Below are positions 23,758-35,902 of a stretch of DNA of 64,000 nt, one piece after another (positions within the stretch are counted from its first letter, which is position 1; the number at the start of each line of letters is the position of its first letter). The position numbers were made by a program, and so were the translations under genes. Origin of the DNA: Hirundichthys speculiger (taxonomy: Eukaryota; Chordata; Actinopteri; Beloniformes; Exocoetidae); NCBI GenBank assembly GCA_018398805.1, contig JAGFBZ010000178.1, forward strand, positions 806,001 to 870,000. Reading direction: 5' to 3'. The notes beneath the pieces are model-generated. The model saw only the letters and a program-made list of their open reading frames with translations, was not told where the DNA came from and did no database searches.

Positions 23758-24337
23758 GTGCCTCCTGTGGCAACCTTTTGCTGAATATTACTCGATTTAA
23801 CATTCAAATAAAATATTTCTCCTTTTGCATGTGCAAACAAATTTACACGAGTCCGAAAGACTCTCTCTGCGTATTCTTTGATTTTGGCGATGTCGCCTCC
23901 TTGCCACAATAACAGCAGCCATCGGTGCGTAATGCTGGACAGAATAGCACCTTCCTTTCGAACGTACTAAATACAGACGCAATCACAATCCCCGCAATTA
24001 CTTTCAGGGTTGGTAAATCTCATTGCGCGTGGTAAATGAACCTATTTGCATTTCCCCTCCCAGTATTTTGCGCTTTCTGGTGGGTACGCCCCATATTGTT
24101 TATTCATCAGGGCAAAAGTGCTAAATGAACAGCGTGTGCTATTTTGCTCATTTGAGAGGCGCAGTCCTCTTTGCACGCGGTTAGTAGATCAGCTTGCGCA
24201 TTGGTTTGCGGGTGATGTCACGTTTGCACACGTTTTTACGCACGCAAACCTTTAGTAAATCAGGCCCTTTGTGTGCACTCACAACATCAAACTTACTTTG
24301 GTTTGTTTCTACTGTGTGTGACAGTGAAAGGAAGCTG

Positions 24338-24417
24338 CTTTCTTTGCAAAAGCACCTTGAGTTGGTTCCCGGATGAGAAAGGCACCATATAAGTACACTG
24401 TTGTTGTTGTTGTTGTA
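24338..24417 (+). mobile_element. Retroposon 3' tail with (TTG)n end
   Basis: AAAAGCACCTTGAG, then GAGAAAGGCACCATATAAGTAC, then a TTG repeat. The same arrangement recurs at 33525-33623, so this is a dispersed family, probably SINE or LINE tails. Confidence 0.6.
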
Positions 24418-25034
24418 GGGATCCTATCCACACTATCACTTCAGTGGATTGAGATTTCTTTTATTAAAACATTGTCAGAGGCTTGAAATAGTCATTTATT
24501 TTGATGCTGCTTAAACGCATTATGCTGCAAGCGTTTATTCTGCTTTAACTCAGAACTGACTCAATTCGCAGGGTTTTATTCATTACTGTTTTACACTCAT
24601 TACTACCCAGCACTGGCCTTGGGTTGATTTAACTCCAGAATATTCCTGTAGTGCTAATCAGATATGTTAACAGACTGATCTGAGCTGGCAGTAAGAACTA
24701 AGTAGCCTTGGCTTAACTTTGAAAAACGGCTGCACTTAAAAAGGTCCGACAAAAGAGCAGAGAGGGCGTCTCTTGTTTGAAGGTCTTATAGTTGTAGCCT
24801 ATTTTCCGTTGATGGTGTCACATACTGGGACTCCTGGAATCACTCATCAACACAACAGACAACAGCTTCCATTTTCAATGTGCCAGGCCCAGATAGTGAG
24901 GCTGAATATATCTGCTCAGCGCGGTGTGGAAGCAGTGCATTTTAGACCTGATCACAACCTTCTCCTGATCTTAATCAAGCAGCTCTAGTGCTGAAATGTT
25001 TAGTATGAGGCTGCATGGACTGTTGCCTCACAGC
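24418..25034. other. Spacer
   Basis: No gene or named repeat recognised. Confidence 0.4.
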
Positions 25035-25148
25035 AAGAAGGTTCCCCTGCCTTTCACCTGAAGAGAGCTGGGATAGACTCCAGCAGGTCCCCATGACCCT
25101 GCAGAGGATTAAGCGTGCATAGATGGTGGATGGATGGATGGATGGATA
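25035..25148 (+). mobile_element. LINE (L2-like) 3' tail
   Basis: Reads CCTGCCTTTCACCTGAAGAG, AGCTGGGATAGACTCCAGCA, then GACCCTGCAGAGGATTAAGC, ending in (GGAT)n. Four further copies of this family are in the window. Confidence 0.75.
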
Positions 25149-25845
25149 AGGCTGCATGTCTATAGACACCTTATGTTTTCCTCATAGCCGCCAGTTGATG
25201 TGACTGAAGAAGCAGAGAACCCCCTGTAACAGTTTTCCTCCTCAGTCCAAATCTAGACTCTTAGATAACTTTAATAGCATGCTAGCTGAAAAAAGGAAAT
25301 CCATGTGTTCATTAGGGAAAAAGATGTTGGACTTATGAACAGTCTGTTGAAATGGAAACTGTATTTCAGAAGGGGACTGACTTTAATTATTCTGCATCAC
25401 TGGTGCAGCAGCCTGCACACGCTGATAATGCACCGCTGATAAATGGGTATAAGTAAAGTGCTCTGGTAAATTGGTATTTTACTTTCTGCTGTAAAAGACC
25501 AAAGCAGAAGAATGTGCACCTCAATCACACCACTCATCACTACGGTCTCATTGGATGTGGCCATAAAGGTAAAGGCCTGATTGAATTCTGCCGTGTTTAG
25601 TTGATCCATAAATGGGTAGTAGTAATCACAGACATCATGTGCTTTTTCCTGCGTGACATCAGTGAGTAGCAGTATTGAGCAGTATGACGTTCATGTCCAG
25701 ACCATCCACTGAAAGAAAATCTTATGGTCCGATGTTAAATACCTCCTCTCTGCTTTGAGGGGGGTAAGTTCCAGTCAGGTGCTGCTAATCATCAGCCCTC
25801 GATGACCTGATCAGCAGCACTATAAAGAATTATAAAGACAGATGT
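25149..25845. other. Spacer
   Basis: No gene or named repeat recognised; ATAAATGGGTA(T/G)(A/T)AGTA occurs twice (about 25438 and 25609). Confidence 0.35.
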
Positions 25846-26490
25846 TTTGGCAGTTTACAGCTCTGGAGCGTTCAGCTCTGTATTAACACCAAAGGGGAAA
25901 GACATAAGCAAAGGTCTTAGACAAACAGTTATTACTGTACATCAGTGTGGAAAGAGTTATAAAACCATTTCCCAGCAATTTAGGAGATCAGCATTCTTGA
26001 TTGATCTCTACAACTGGAAACCAGTAAAGGCAGAAGCCAATATTCCCATCAAATTGACCCCTGGTCAGACTGTGGAATGCACAGAGAGAATAAAAAACAA
26101 AACAAAACAAATGTATATAGATAAAGCTGGATCACAGGCCTCATTGAGGATGTTAGCACAGAACAGTTAGAAGACTGGACAAGTAGGGTTTGTTTCAGAG
26201 GGGATTCCTCAGAGAACGTCTCTTCTGTCAAACAGGGAAGGACAACTGAGATTCACAAATCAAACCACTAGACCTCTGGAACAGTGGGTGTCCTCATGTG
26301 TCCCATGGACAGATGAGACCGAAGTGGTGTTGTTTGGCATTAATGCTCAACGCCACGTTTGGCGAGAACCGAGCACAGCATATCAGCAGAAACACCTTTG
26401 ACTCAGTGTCTGCAGCCACCGGATGGGAACTGTGCACTCATCGAGTTCATCATGAACTCTTTAGTGGATCCAGAATATTCTGGAGACCGT
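25846..26490 (+). pseudogene. Degraded Tc1-like transposase
   Basis: Tc1 transposases are DDE enzymes with an N-terminal paired-like domain. Here an N-terminal remnant (DISKGLRQTVITVHQCGKSY, then KTISQQF) is followed by KPLL-type debris at about 26210. A catalytic-core piece, WTDETEVVLFGINAQRHVWR (26302-26361), includes the second catalytic Asp in TDET. Stops and frame changes break it and the C-terminal third is missing. No terminal repeats were found. Confidence 0.8.
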
Positions 26491-28838
26491 CTGTTTGACA
26501 GTAAAATACTGGTTGAAACTTACGATTTTACACAAAAGTTGTAGGATTAACAGAGGTTGTACTAATTTTTGAAGGACAGAACTGACTGATGCTGACTAGA
26601 GGGGATTTGGAAACATACTTTAAATATTAAATACAATTTAATATAATATTGAGCATTTACTCGACATGAAATGGGCCTCCGACTGGTACGTAACGTACAG
26701 CATCGACACACAGAGGCAGTATCTTTATCTACTCACAGCAGTAAATAAAATGCAGTTTTTATGCGTGAGCTTAAGTTATTTTGATCACACTGAGATGCCT
26801 GTGGTTGTTTATCAATGAACTGTTGTCAGATGAACAGTAAGTGAACCATATAAGTCAAATTTGAAAAGACGCGTGATAAATATTTGGCTTGATTTATAAT
26901 CCAGCCCTGAAACAAATCCACAATAAAGGTACACATAAATGCTAATATCAGAACAGAGATTGATTCCAGATGCAAACCTGTCACAACAAAACAGGAGCGA
27001 GTGGTTTTTTAAGAGGTGGTCTCAGGATTAAAAGTCAAACCACCCGAAACAGTCAAGATTCATGATGTCACGATGCTTCAGCTTCTTTGTGAGGGACGTT
27101 TTTTTGTTGTTGTTTTTTGGTGAGATTGAGTGCATAAAGATGGGACATATCGGCTGACATCTCATTAATTCATAAGTCGTCCCTCTTGGCAGAACTGAGG
27201 CATGAACACTGCTTCGGTTCACAGCAGCAGCAATCACTTTTGTTCAGCCTGGGGTGACAAAGCGGCCCCGTGCAATGACACTTCTGGTTGTGCAAGCTCA
27301 ATAAATAAAACCAGGAAGAACATCTGCTGAGATACTGTCAAATATCAACACATGGTGAAGCCTTCGTAACCATCGACGCCTCGCTTCGTGCTGAACTCCA
27401 GGACTTGAGGCGGTCCAGGGGATTTAACTCACAGCAGCACACTGCTTGAAAGTGGACTGCTGACGTCGAGCCCCTCCCTCAGAGGAGACAGAAAGTGAGC
27501 CTAATCTTCCTCCGCTCCCCTCCTCTTTTCTGTTCTCCTCCCATGGTGAGAGCCACCACAGCAGGGAGGGAAACTCGTGGCATTTACTGATCAGCAGACA
27601 CTTCCAGGAAGGATGCAGGGAGGATAATGAGGCTTCCTGGGTAGCCTGGGCTCAAGGTGGATGAATTCCTCCTTTCTTTTTTTCCCCTTTTTCTTTAACC
27701 CAGCCATTTTGAACAACTGAGGTGTAATTCCTCACCTAAATATAGCTTGAATATCACACAAAACTCTCTGTGGGCTTCACAGGTGCACAACAGCAGCAGT
27801 CCGTGAGCCAGTCCGAGATGAAAGAAAAAAAAAATCACTGTGAGATACCTTGAGCTGTGAACAGAGGAGGAGCTGGAGGTGGGAAACAGCACTGACACAC
27901 TACAGAAGCACTCATCACAGTTGAGCAAAGAAGCATTATAACCATTAAACCAATATAATTACACATATATTTTCTGCTTTTATGCAACGTGGTTGATGCA
28001 TTAAAGCTGCAACTGTTACCTGACGGCAGCAGACACAAGTTCATAGATGAATCGTTCCGGCGATTTCTTTCATTTCTTCCTCCGACAGTTTCAGGTATAT
28101 TTATGTCCAGTACAAAATAATTATTTATTTCATGTTATTCCATTAAGTGACACAAAATGATGAGCACTTTCATGAACCTTTGCATTCTGAGTCCCTTCAA
28201 TATTTCTCAGTTTTATATAATTCCTTTTTAGATTTTATGTAATAATAATGTTAAAATTAATGATTAATATTATTATTGCTGTTATTATGAAAAAACATTA
28301 AAATTATTATTATCAGGAAAAATGCCAGAATGGCCTGGAACCACAAAATAAATAAATAAATAAATAAATAAAATAAAATAAAATATAAAACAGTCGCCTG
28401 TCTAAAACAGTCACAGTAGCACTTTCAACAAGAAAACACAACAGCGAACATGTCATGTAACACATCTGCTTGTGCAGAATCTGCTTCTGAGTGTGGGTGA
28501 AAGTAAATTACTCCCACAGCTGCAGCAGAGAACCACCACGACCACAGACAGCTTCAGTGTAGGTGGAGATTTCACTGAATCACGAGTGAGCGTGCACGAA
28601 GGCCTGACCTTCCCAGGAGGAGGGCTGTTGAGGCAGTTTAAGTAAGTAAAGAAATTTCAAGCAATGTCTCCGTGACCGTGTGGTCTGAGGATTGTAATAC
28701 ATTGTAGTCACCGTAATAAACTTGTAATAAATGACTGCAAGGCAAAGAGAAGTCAGGTCAACTGAAGGGGTTCGACAGGCGCTGGAGCTCAGTTGTCATG
28801 AAAATCACAGACTTCAGCAATTCAGAGATCATTTAGAA
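26491..28838. other. Gene-free stretch
   Basis: No exon recognised. An (AAAT)n/(AAATA)n tract lies at about 28345-28385, with AT-rich sequence around 28230-28320. Confidence 0.4.
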
Positions 28839-29827
28839 CAGTGGTTCTCAAGTGGTGGGTCGCGACCCAAAAGTGGGTCACAGACCCGTGTTCAGTGGGT
28901 CGTGGGTCCTTTGCCTGGGGAAGGAAATGCTTAAAAAAAAAAAAAAAAGCGTGTCATTCATACTCCTTAACAGTAGATGGCGATAATGACCTGTAATGTG
29001 AGTTGACACCCGCCAGTTCACACCATAGAAAAAGACCTGCAATGTTTGTTTCCATGTGTTGAGCATGATGAAACAACGAAGAATATATGAGATATGGATT
29101 TTCTTATCTTGAAGACAAAGGTCAGTGAGTGGTTATTCAGCTAAAACTATATATTTTGAGTTCTTTTTGAAACTACTGCTCAGTGGTTGCACTGTTTTAT
29201 TTCATGTTTGTGCATAAAAGCACTGTTGAGTTTTAAAAATGGCTGTTACTGAAATGTTCTGATTGTTATGTCAGCCTTATCATAAATGCTTAAATAAGTG
29301 ACTAGATAGTTTTAATAGGAAATTGTTATATATTCAGGAAGTGGGTACTCAGCAAAATGCAAAAAGCTACATATTTGAGTTCTTTTGAGTTCTTTTTGAA
29401 ACTACAGCTCAGTGGTTGCACTTTTTTATTTCATGTTTGTGCATGTTGAGTCTGTTAAAAAAGGCTGAAGCTACTGTAGTGAAGTGTGTCATCCATCCAT
29501 CCATTAACTTCCGCTTGATCCGAAGTCGGGTCGCGGGGGCAGCAGCTTCAGCTGAGGTGTTTTGGATTCAAATAAAATGCAGCTAATTAAGCATCAAAAG
29601 GAATATTTTCCACTTGAAGTCATTTTGGTTATGCCATTTTGGTTCACCAATAAACTTTTTTTTTTGTGTTGGCATTCTGTGATATTCTATTTTACTATCT
29701 CCGATTCAAACTGCACAATCTTTTCATTCAATAATTTTGAGAAGTTGGAAATTTTCCTTGATTTGGGTCACGGCTTGTCATTAAGGGTGATGGTGGGTCC
29801 TGAAGCTAGACCAGTTGAGAACCACTG
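28839..29827. mobile_element. hAT-Charlie-like MITE with internal duplication and LINE insertion
   Basis: Ends CAGTGGTTCTCAA and TTGAGAACCACTG, with a perfect 8-bp duplication ATTTAGAA (28831-28838 and 29828-29835). Inside, a roughly 100-bp block (29140-29245) is repeated at 29360-29465, sharing CTCAGTGGTTGCACT and TTTATTTCATGTTTGTGCAT. No transposase frame. Confidence 0.88.
29489..29556 (-). mobile_element. 5'-truncated LINE tail nested in the hAT-Charlie MITE
   Basis: Same family and orientation as 23470-23593: (CATC)n, then CTTCCGCTTGATCCGAAGTC and GGGTCGCGGG. Flanks GAAGTGT and GAGGTGT may be a decayed target duplication. Confidence 0.75.
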
Positions 29828-29835
29828 ATTTAGAA

Positions 29836-30960
29836 CAACTCAGGAGTAGTAAATAAAGAGATAAAGTATAGTTTAAAGCAGCACAAAGGAACTTCTAAAG
29901 GCAGTGGCGGTTCGGTCACTTTTATAATACCAAGATTTACCTTTGTTTGGTCTTTTTGCTCACTAATTTGTTTATCCGTAATTACTTTCTTGACTCTGCC
30001 AAGATGTCCAGCTGCAGCTCTGTGAGCTTGGCTCATGGGTGCTAATACATGACACGGTGATGTAAAAGTGACACGGTTGCCCACCATGACAGACGCGCAG
30101 TTACTTTGGCTGTTCAGTAGCAGGGATGGAAGATCCCTGCAGCTAGACCACACTTCATAAAAGTGAGCAAATATTCGGTTAAATGAAATTGAAATTGGTA
30201 CTTCCAAACTGTGACTGGAACTGCCTGTGTTGTGTTTTGATCTTTCAATAAAACTCAGTGAGCGCTCGCTTCTGTCAACAAGCTCCACGAGCAATATCAG
30301 AAAGAGGAGTAACGAGTTTCCTCTCCAAACCTACACTAAAGCCAGTCACACTCCCACTTTCAGCAACAAAACATGTAGAACATTATCTTAAAGAGCACAT
30401 TGATTACTCCTGAATTGTTTGTGCTCAAGTTGTGATCTTTCACTGCAGCTAATTAAAGTGAGCGCTAGCTTCTGTCAACACACTGATCTGAATGATATCC
30501 AGGTCTGTCTGGCTCTGCCAGGCAGAAATGTCCTTACAAAAAGAAACTAAAAATAAAATGTGTTGGCAAAACGTGCTGAATCTGAGACAAATGGTTGTGG
30601 TAGTTCTGGCAAGAATCTCCTTTCATCTCCGATAACCTTCTGTTCAAACCATATTAACCAGCTTGTTAATGTGAACGTGAATATCAGTATGAACTCATCT
30701 ACGGTCAGACAGTATATTCTTCAAGGTAAATGTGCAGGGATGGTTAAAGACACAAAAATGAGGTTTAACTCTGATATGAAAGACAAATGTCCTGAAATTA
30801 TACGCTGTAAGAGCATTTAGCTTAGCAGTGCTCATCTTTTGAAATGCTCTGAGTGTGTTGCACATGACGTATATAACTGTATAAAAAACAGTGGCCCTCC
30901 ATTTCTAAGCAACAATAATAACTGCTATTAAGCCTTCATACAGCAACCAACTTAATATGA
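29836..30960. other. Spacer with a small direct repeat
   Basis: No gene recognised. GTGAGCGCT(C/A)GCTTCTGTCAACA occurs at about 30259 and 30458, 200 bp apart. Confidence 0.4.
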
Positions 30961-30974
30961 ATTGTATATGCTTG

Positions 30975-31170
30975 TGTGGGTTTTCTCCAGCTTCCTCCCA
31001 CAGTCCAAAAACATGCATGTCAGCTTAACTGGTGTTTCTAAATGGCCAGTAGGAGTGTGTGTGGTTGCTTGCCAATACAGTATGAGGCCCTGTAAACGAC
31101 TGGCAACATGTCCAGAGTCTACTCCTGCTTTTAGCCTAAAGAGAGCTGGGACGAGCTCCAGCACATGGAT
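30975..31170 (+). mobile_element. LINE (L2-like) 3' region, diverged
   Basis: Contains CTTCCTCCCACAGTCCAAAA and ACATGCATGTCAGCTTAACT, then a diverged AAGAGAGCTGGGACGAGCTC near the end. This is the longer 3' UTR version of the 25035 family. Confidence 0.65.
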
Positions 31171-31254
31171 GGTAACTTCAACACAACATCAGCATTAGCT
31201 GTACTGTTGTTGGCCTCGCCTACCAGTGGCGATATATGGTACTGCAAAATCAGT

Positions 31255-31575
31255 ATCTTTCTTTCTTTATTTTATTTGTATAGCGTCTGTTACAATGTCA
31301 ATTGTCTCTAGGCACTTTACAGAGACCCAGAGCATGACCCTCGAGCAAATATCATTAACTAAATCATCGGCAACCACACACTTCTACAGGCAGTTAAGCA
31401 TCAACAATGCATCACAACATACATGTCTTCTGGGATGTGGGAGGAAGCCGGAGCAGCTCAATGTGATCTGCATCATTGATCTGGCACAGGTTTTATACTG
31501 GATGGCCTTCCTGTTGCATCAGACTTACCAAGTGGGAAGTGAGCGTTTGGCCACTGAGCCACCAGGAGGGTACTA
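31255..31575 (+). mobile_element. Common teleost interspersed repeat, fragment 1
   Basis: Starts TTTATTTGTATAGCG, then ATTGTCTCTAGGCACTTTAC, and ends with CTGGATGGCCTTCCTGTTGC and a CACTGAGCCACCAG phrase, which I recall from many fish genomes. Class not certain. Confidence 0.5.
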
Positions 31576-32535
31576 TTAGAATTTTATGTGCAATAACCAC
31601 TCCAGAGAGCACTGCAATGAGAAGTTTATTTTTTGTTTAATAAGGGCGTCACATAAAATTTGAAAAGCATCAGAGCACTCAAACCCTGTACAATGATCCT
31701 GTAAAATAAAATTTCCCCCAGTGAATGGGGTGGTACCTGGTCAAGGACCTGGATGCTTAGAAAGTATCAGTGTGGGTGTTAAATATTATAAACTCTGTAT
31801 AGTCTCAAACAGGTAATGCTTTGGCACCAGTACAGAGTTGTGACAATCTTATAACATGACAATTTTAACTCTGGTGAATTTGTTGTAAAAACAGAACTGG
31901 CACAACCATGAAATTCAGTTTTAAAAAAAATCTAGGAGTTATCCTGTATATTTTTCTTTCCTTATTTATTGAGATTTTAACTGGCATGACAATGTAAACC
32001 AATTAAAAAAAATAAGAAAGTATAATGTGAGCCGTGCAGGATTTGACTTCGACTGAGTAACATAAACCTGTTTCTGAATAACTGTCCAAAAACCACGAAG
32101 TAGCCACAATGTCAGTGAGATGTACTTTTTGTTGCACAGGAAGAAAAAAAAAATCACTCTAGAAAAAGATGGTCTTATAGACCAAAAATGAGGCTGTGTG
32201 GGGGCTGCCAGGAGTTTCTAGGGTAAATTCCTCAGGGGATGTTTATATGCCATCTGGTGGCTTTGTAAAGAGGCTTCTAGTGACCTGATACAATTATTTT
32301 AGTGCATTTTTGTTGTGCAGAACATGGCCCACACATTAGAGCCAGTTGCCCAATAACAATCTCTGACCTCCTGCTGTTAAGTCCCTGTCTCAACAACTCC
32401 ATTCTCCTGTGAATAGACAATAGCCCTGAAGAGAAATTAGGACATAATATCTACGCCTAAAATCCAGGTGACCATTGCACGCTCAAGTGAGCCCAAAAAT
32501 GCATTTTGCAAGCATATATATATATATAATATATT
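31576..32535. other. Spacer
   Basis: No gene recognised; a short (TA)n tract lies at 32514-32530. Confidence 0.4.
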
Positions 32536-33260
32536 TTAATTGTCTCTAGGCACTTTTCAGAAACCAAGAGAATAACCCCTGAGCAAATATTGTTGAATAA
32601 AAGTAATATGATTAAATCTTAAGTAAAGAAACAAGGGCAAATAAAAAAAAAACAACTTTCCTAGCAGGAGAAAACCTTTAAGTCAAGCAGTGGAAAGGAA
32701 AAACTAATCTTTAAGAGCAGGACCTGGCTCATAAGGGGGGACCTTCCTGTTGAAGGCCAGCTGGAGAAAGGAAGGAAAGAGGAGGGAGATAGGACAGAGA
32801 GACGATGGAGGACAGAGAGAGGAGAGACACAAATGTTTTGTGCCCAGAGACACCTATATGAACAAGTGTAGGTTAATGCTGGGATGGTCCTGCAGGTCTG
32901 TGTGTAGCTCTAGAAACTCTGGCCTACCAACTGTGGATTCAGCTGAGGGAAGACGAGAAAAGGAGGGGAGAGAAGAGGGGTGAAGACACTGCTTTACTGA
33001 TCATGTTGGTGCTCCCCTGCAGCGTAGACCTATAGCAGCATAGCTATGACAAGACTATGTTTCAGACCAGTCTGCTCTAGTCTTGGCTTCAACCATTCCT
33101 ATAACTGTAGCTATGACTGTTGACCGTGACTCACTACTGTTTATACTAACTATAAGCTTTACTAAACAGTAATGTTTTAAATTTAGTTTTAAAGATAGAG
33201 GTGGTGTCAGCATCCTTAACTCAAATTGGTATCTGATTCCACAGTAAAGGTGCTTGATAG
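32536..33260 (+). mobile_element. Common teleost interspersed repeat, fragment 2
   Basis: Shares TTGTCTCTAGGCACTTT(A/T)C and CGAGCAAATAT-like sequence with 31255-31400. It continues through GGAAAGGAAAAACTAA, GGACCTGGCTCATAAGGGGG, a GAGAGA-rich block and GATTCCACAGTAAAGGTGC. Several kilobases long in other fish as I recall; class uncertain. Confidence 0.5.
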
Positions 33261-33524
33261 CAGAAGGCCTACATTTATGCCGTTTTTGAGTAGTCGAGTT
33301 GGGATGGGCTCTAATATACACGTGGATGGTTTAGCTTCACTGATGGTTGACGTCAGTGATGGTTGTAGAAACGCCCACAGCCACTGGTGGTTGGGCTTGG
33401 TTGAGATCCTGTCTGGGCTTGATGTACATTAACAATAATCTAATTTGATTTATAGGAGTAATAAAATGAATAATAGGAGTAAATATAAGAATAATTTTGT
33501 CTAATAAATAAATCGATCTAAATA

Positions 33525-33623
33525 AATGTGTGTGTGGCAGTGAGAGAAAGTTGCTAGTGTTGTAAAAGCGCCTTGAGCGGTCTCTGGACTAGAAAGGCGC
33601 AATATAAGCACGTTGTTGTTGTA
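33525..33623 (+). mobile_element. Retroposon 3' tail with (TTG)n end
   Basis: AAAAGCGCCTTGAGCGGTCT, then CTAGAAAGGCGCAATATAAGC and (GTT)n. Same layout as 24338-24417. Confidence 0.6.
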
Positions 33624-33763
33624 ATCTGTAGATGGCTTGTTCCAGAGCTGACCGTCTTCTTGGTTCTTTCAACTGTTGTGTCTCCTTTATCACGTTAGAC
33701 CCAGCAGGATCCACATACAAAGCACTACCAGTACATGCTACTTGGTGCCAAGCACCAATAGAA

Positions 33764-34025
33764 TAAATGGACTGCACTTATATACCACTTTATTCACACC
33801 ATCAAGGTGCCCTCAAAGCAGTTAACATTGGCCTCTCATTCACCCATTCACACAGCAGTGGGCAGCTACTACCATGCAGGGCGCTGCCAGTCCCACTGGG
33901 GGCAAGTTAGGGTTCAGTGTCTTGCCCAAGGACACTTTAGCATGTGGACAGTTGGAGCCGGGATCGAACCGCCAACCTTCCAGTGATTGGACGACCTGCT
34001 CTACCAACTGAGCTACAGCCACCCT
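33764..34025 (-). mobile_element. tRNA-derived SINE
   Basis: Read on the minus strand from 34025: a tRNA-like head with RNA polymerase III A box TAGCTCAGTTGG (34004-34015) and B box GGTTCGATCCC (33960-33970). A body with CCTTGGGCAAGACACTGAAC and a tail TATATAAGTGCAGTCC follow. The A-to-B spacing suits a tRNA promoter, but the sequence is not a functional tRNA because the 3' half does not close an acceptor stem. Confidence 0.85.
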
Positions 34026-35314
34026 AAAAGAAGAAGACAACCATGACAATGATGATGATGAAGGAGAAAAGAAGAAGGGAAATCTAGCACTTTAAGATCA
34101 ATATGGAAGGAGGTGAGATGGTTACTGCGTTCCAGTTCGCTGTGATTTGTACACACAGCGATGATGGTGATGAATGACGAGAGTAGCCTCAAGCATGAAG
34201 GAGACTACTAAACAGAAATTACTAAACAATGTCATCTCCAGGCCACAGCATACCCAAACAGCACCAAGTCAACACCATGCAGTTATTTGGGGCTGTGCTG
34301 AAGTGCCCAAGTTAAGGCAGAGATGTGGTTCAGCCGCATAAAAATTCAGAAACCATGTTTGTTGTAGGGCTGTTCATGGTAATAGAGACATGGCAGTGGG
34401 TAAGGGGCCCATAAAACCTTGCTTCCAGAGAGTAATCTCTGACTATACTAGCTTTTTTAGCACACCCATGACACCGTGCCATGTCAAGTGAGCAGACAAT
34501 TGAGCCTGAGCAGGCTCATATCTGTGAGTGTACCTACACTCCCCTTCAGAATATAGGTACACATATTATGGCTTAAGACATACCCACCAGTCCAAACTGA
34601 ACTGGCTGAACTATCATCTTTGCTCTCTTCTTTCTCTTTCTGGGTCGATCGTTACACTTGCACCAAAGTTTGATCCAAACTAAGGCTGGTACAGCACAAG
34701 TGTGAGCTGCATGGAAACCAAATCTCCTCTCCAACCTTGAGGATTTTCTTTCTATCTTAATTATAGATGACGAAGAAAACGCAAAGCAAAAAACAGGAGT
34801 AAAAAAGCCAGAGAGCTCCCAGCAGCTGGATCTACAGCACATACGCCATTGTCACAGTCCTGTTTTATTATATAACTCTATCTCCTTTGACACACACACA
34901 GATACACACAAAACCCCCCACAATGTGTCCTACCAGCTGGCTTTTGACTTCCACAGGAAAGAGTCCAACCACTCTTCTTTCCCAGGTGAAATGATTCATC
35001 ATAGCTATTTATTCGCTCCAGCTTACATTGTTGCAGTGATAGAATCAGAACACCCAAGTGGACGTTCTCATTTTCGCCCCATTTCAGGCACCATGCCATT
35101 TTCAGCGATATCTGTCCCAGAAGCTCCGTCCTGGCCCTCTGCAGCTCTCTGTCATCTCAGCCACAAACCTCCTCTGTGTCTGTTTGACCAGCCTTTGCAC
35201 ATCAACTGGCTTTGAGTCTTAATACACTAATAAAATAATAATAAAAAAAACTTTAAAAGGTAACTGTCATAAAACCGTTTCTGGGCTCCAAGCCATTGCT
35301 GCTGTTTACCAGAG
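34026..35314. other. Spacer
   Basis: No gene recognised in either strand. Confidence 0.4.
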
Positions 35315-35517
35315 GCTCTAAAAGGTTTGAATCAAGGCAACTTGAATTATTTTTCTTTGTTCTTGAAGATGTTTCACCTTCCATAGAGAAGGCTTTGTGA
35401 GTCCAGACAAAGACTGAATCCCATCTGAATTGATAAAGCCATCTGGATGGAAGGTGAAATGTCTTCAAGAACAAAGAAAAAGAAATCCAGTTGCTTTAAT
35501 TCAAACCTTTTTAGAGC
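35315..35517. repeat. Imperfect inverted repeat, about 70-bp arms
   Basis: The left arm (35315-35384) and right arm (35447-35517) are reverse complements over most of their length, including an exact 20-base core ending in TTGTTCTTGAAGA. They are separated by about 62 bp. Transcribed, they would fold into a long hairpin. Probably two opposed copies of a dispersed retroelement tail. Confidence 0.85.
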
Positions 35518-35902
35518 TACTATCACCTGGATGACTGAGAGTCTAAACTAACATTTTACCAACGGCTGGCCTACACTTAGAATCAGTATCTTAAAGTTAT
35601 TAAAAAGAAAACAAATAAATGAATAAATTTAGCAGGCGTTTTCCCATAGCGTGTGGCGTGCTGTGATATAACCCAGATAACACACCACACACTAAAAGTT
35701 TCCATTCATAAAACCAAGACGAGTCCCAACTGTCAACTTGGAAAAAAACAGGCAGAATGTGATGCACTCAAACCACAGACATGTTACATGTTATCAAAAA
35801 CATCATATGACAAGAGGAACACAGCTTACAGCTTGGATTCATATCCTCTTGAACTGACTGAAGGGTGAGCCAGTATTTGTCCTGTGACACAAATGCGTGC
35901 AC
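35518..35902. other. Spacer
   Basis: No gene recognised. Confidence 0.4.

Larger units (their letters stand above)
22270..24267 (+). mobile_element. PIF/Harbinger-like transposon, host of a nested hAT
   Basis: The termini are inverted repeats GGGCCTGATTTACTAA and its complement, TTTAGTAAATCAGGCCC, flanked by TTT on both sides (3-bp target site). It carries a Myb/SANT-like ORF, the usual second gene of Harbinger, but no DDE transposase. Its right third is interrupted by a hAT at 22890-23757. Net length without insertions is about 1.1 kb. Confidence 0.8.

Noticed and set aside
33960..34020. tRNA gene on the minus strand
   Set aside because: A and B boxes are present, but there is no acceptor-stem pairing and a SINE body and tail follow.
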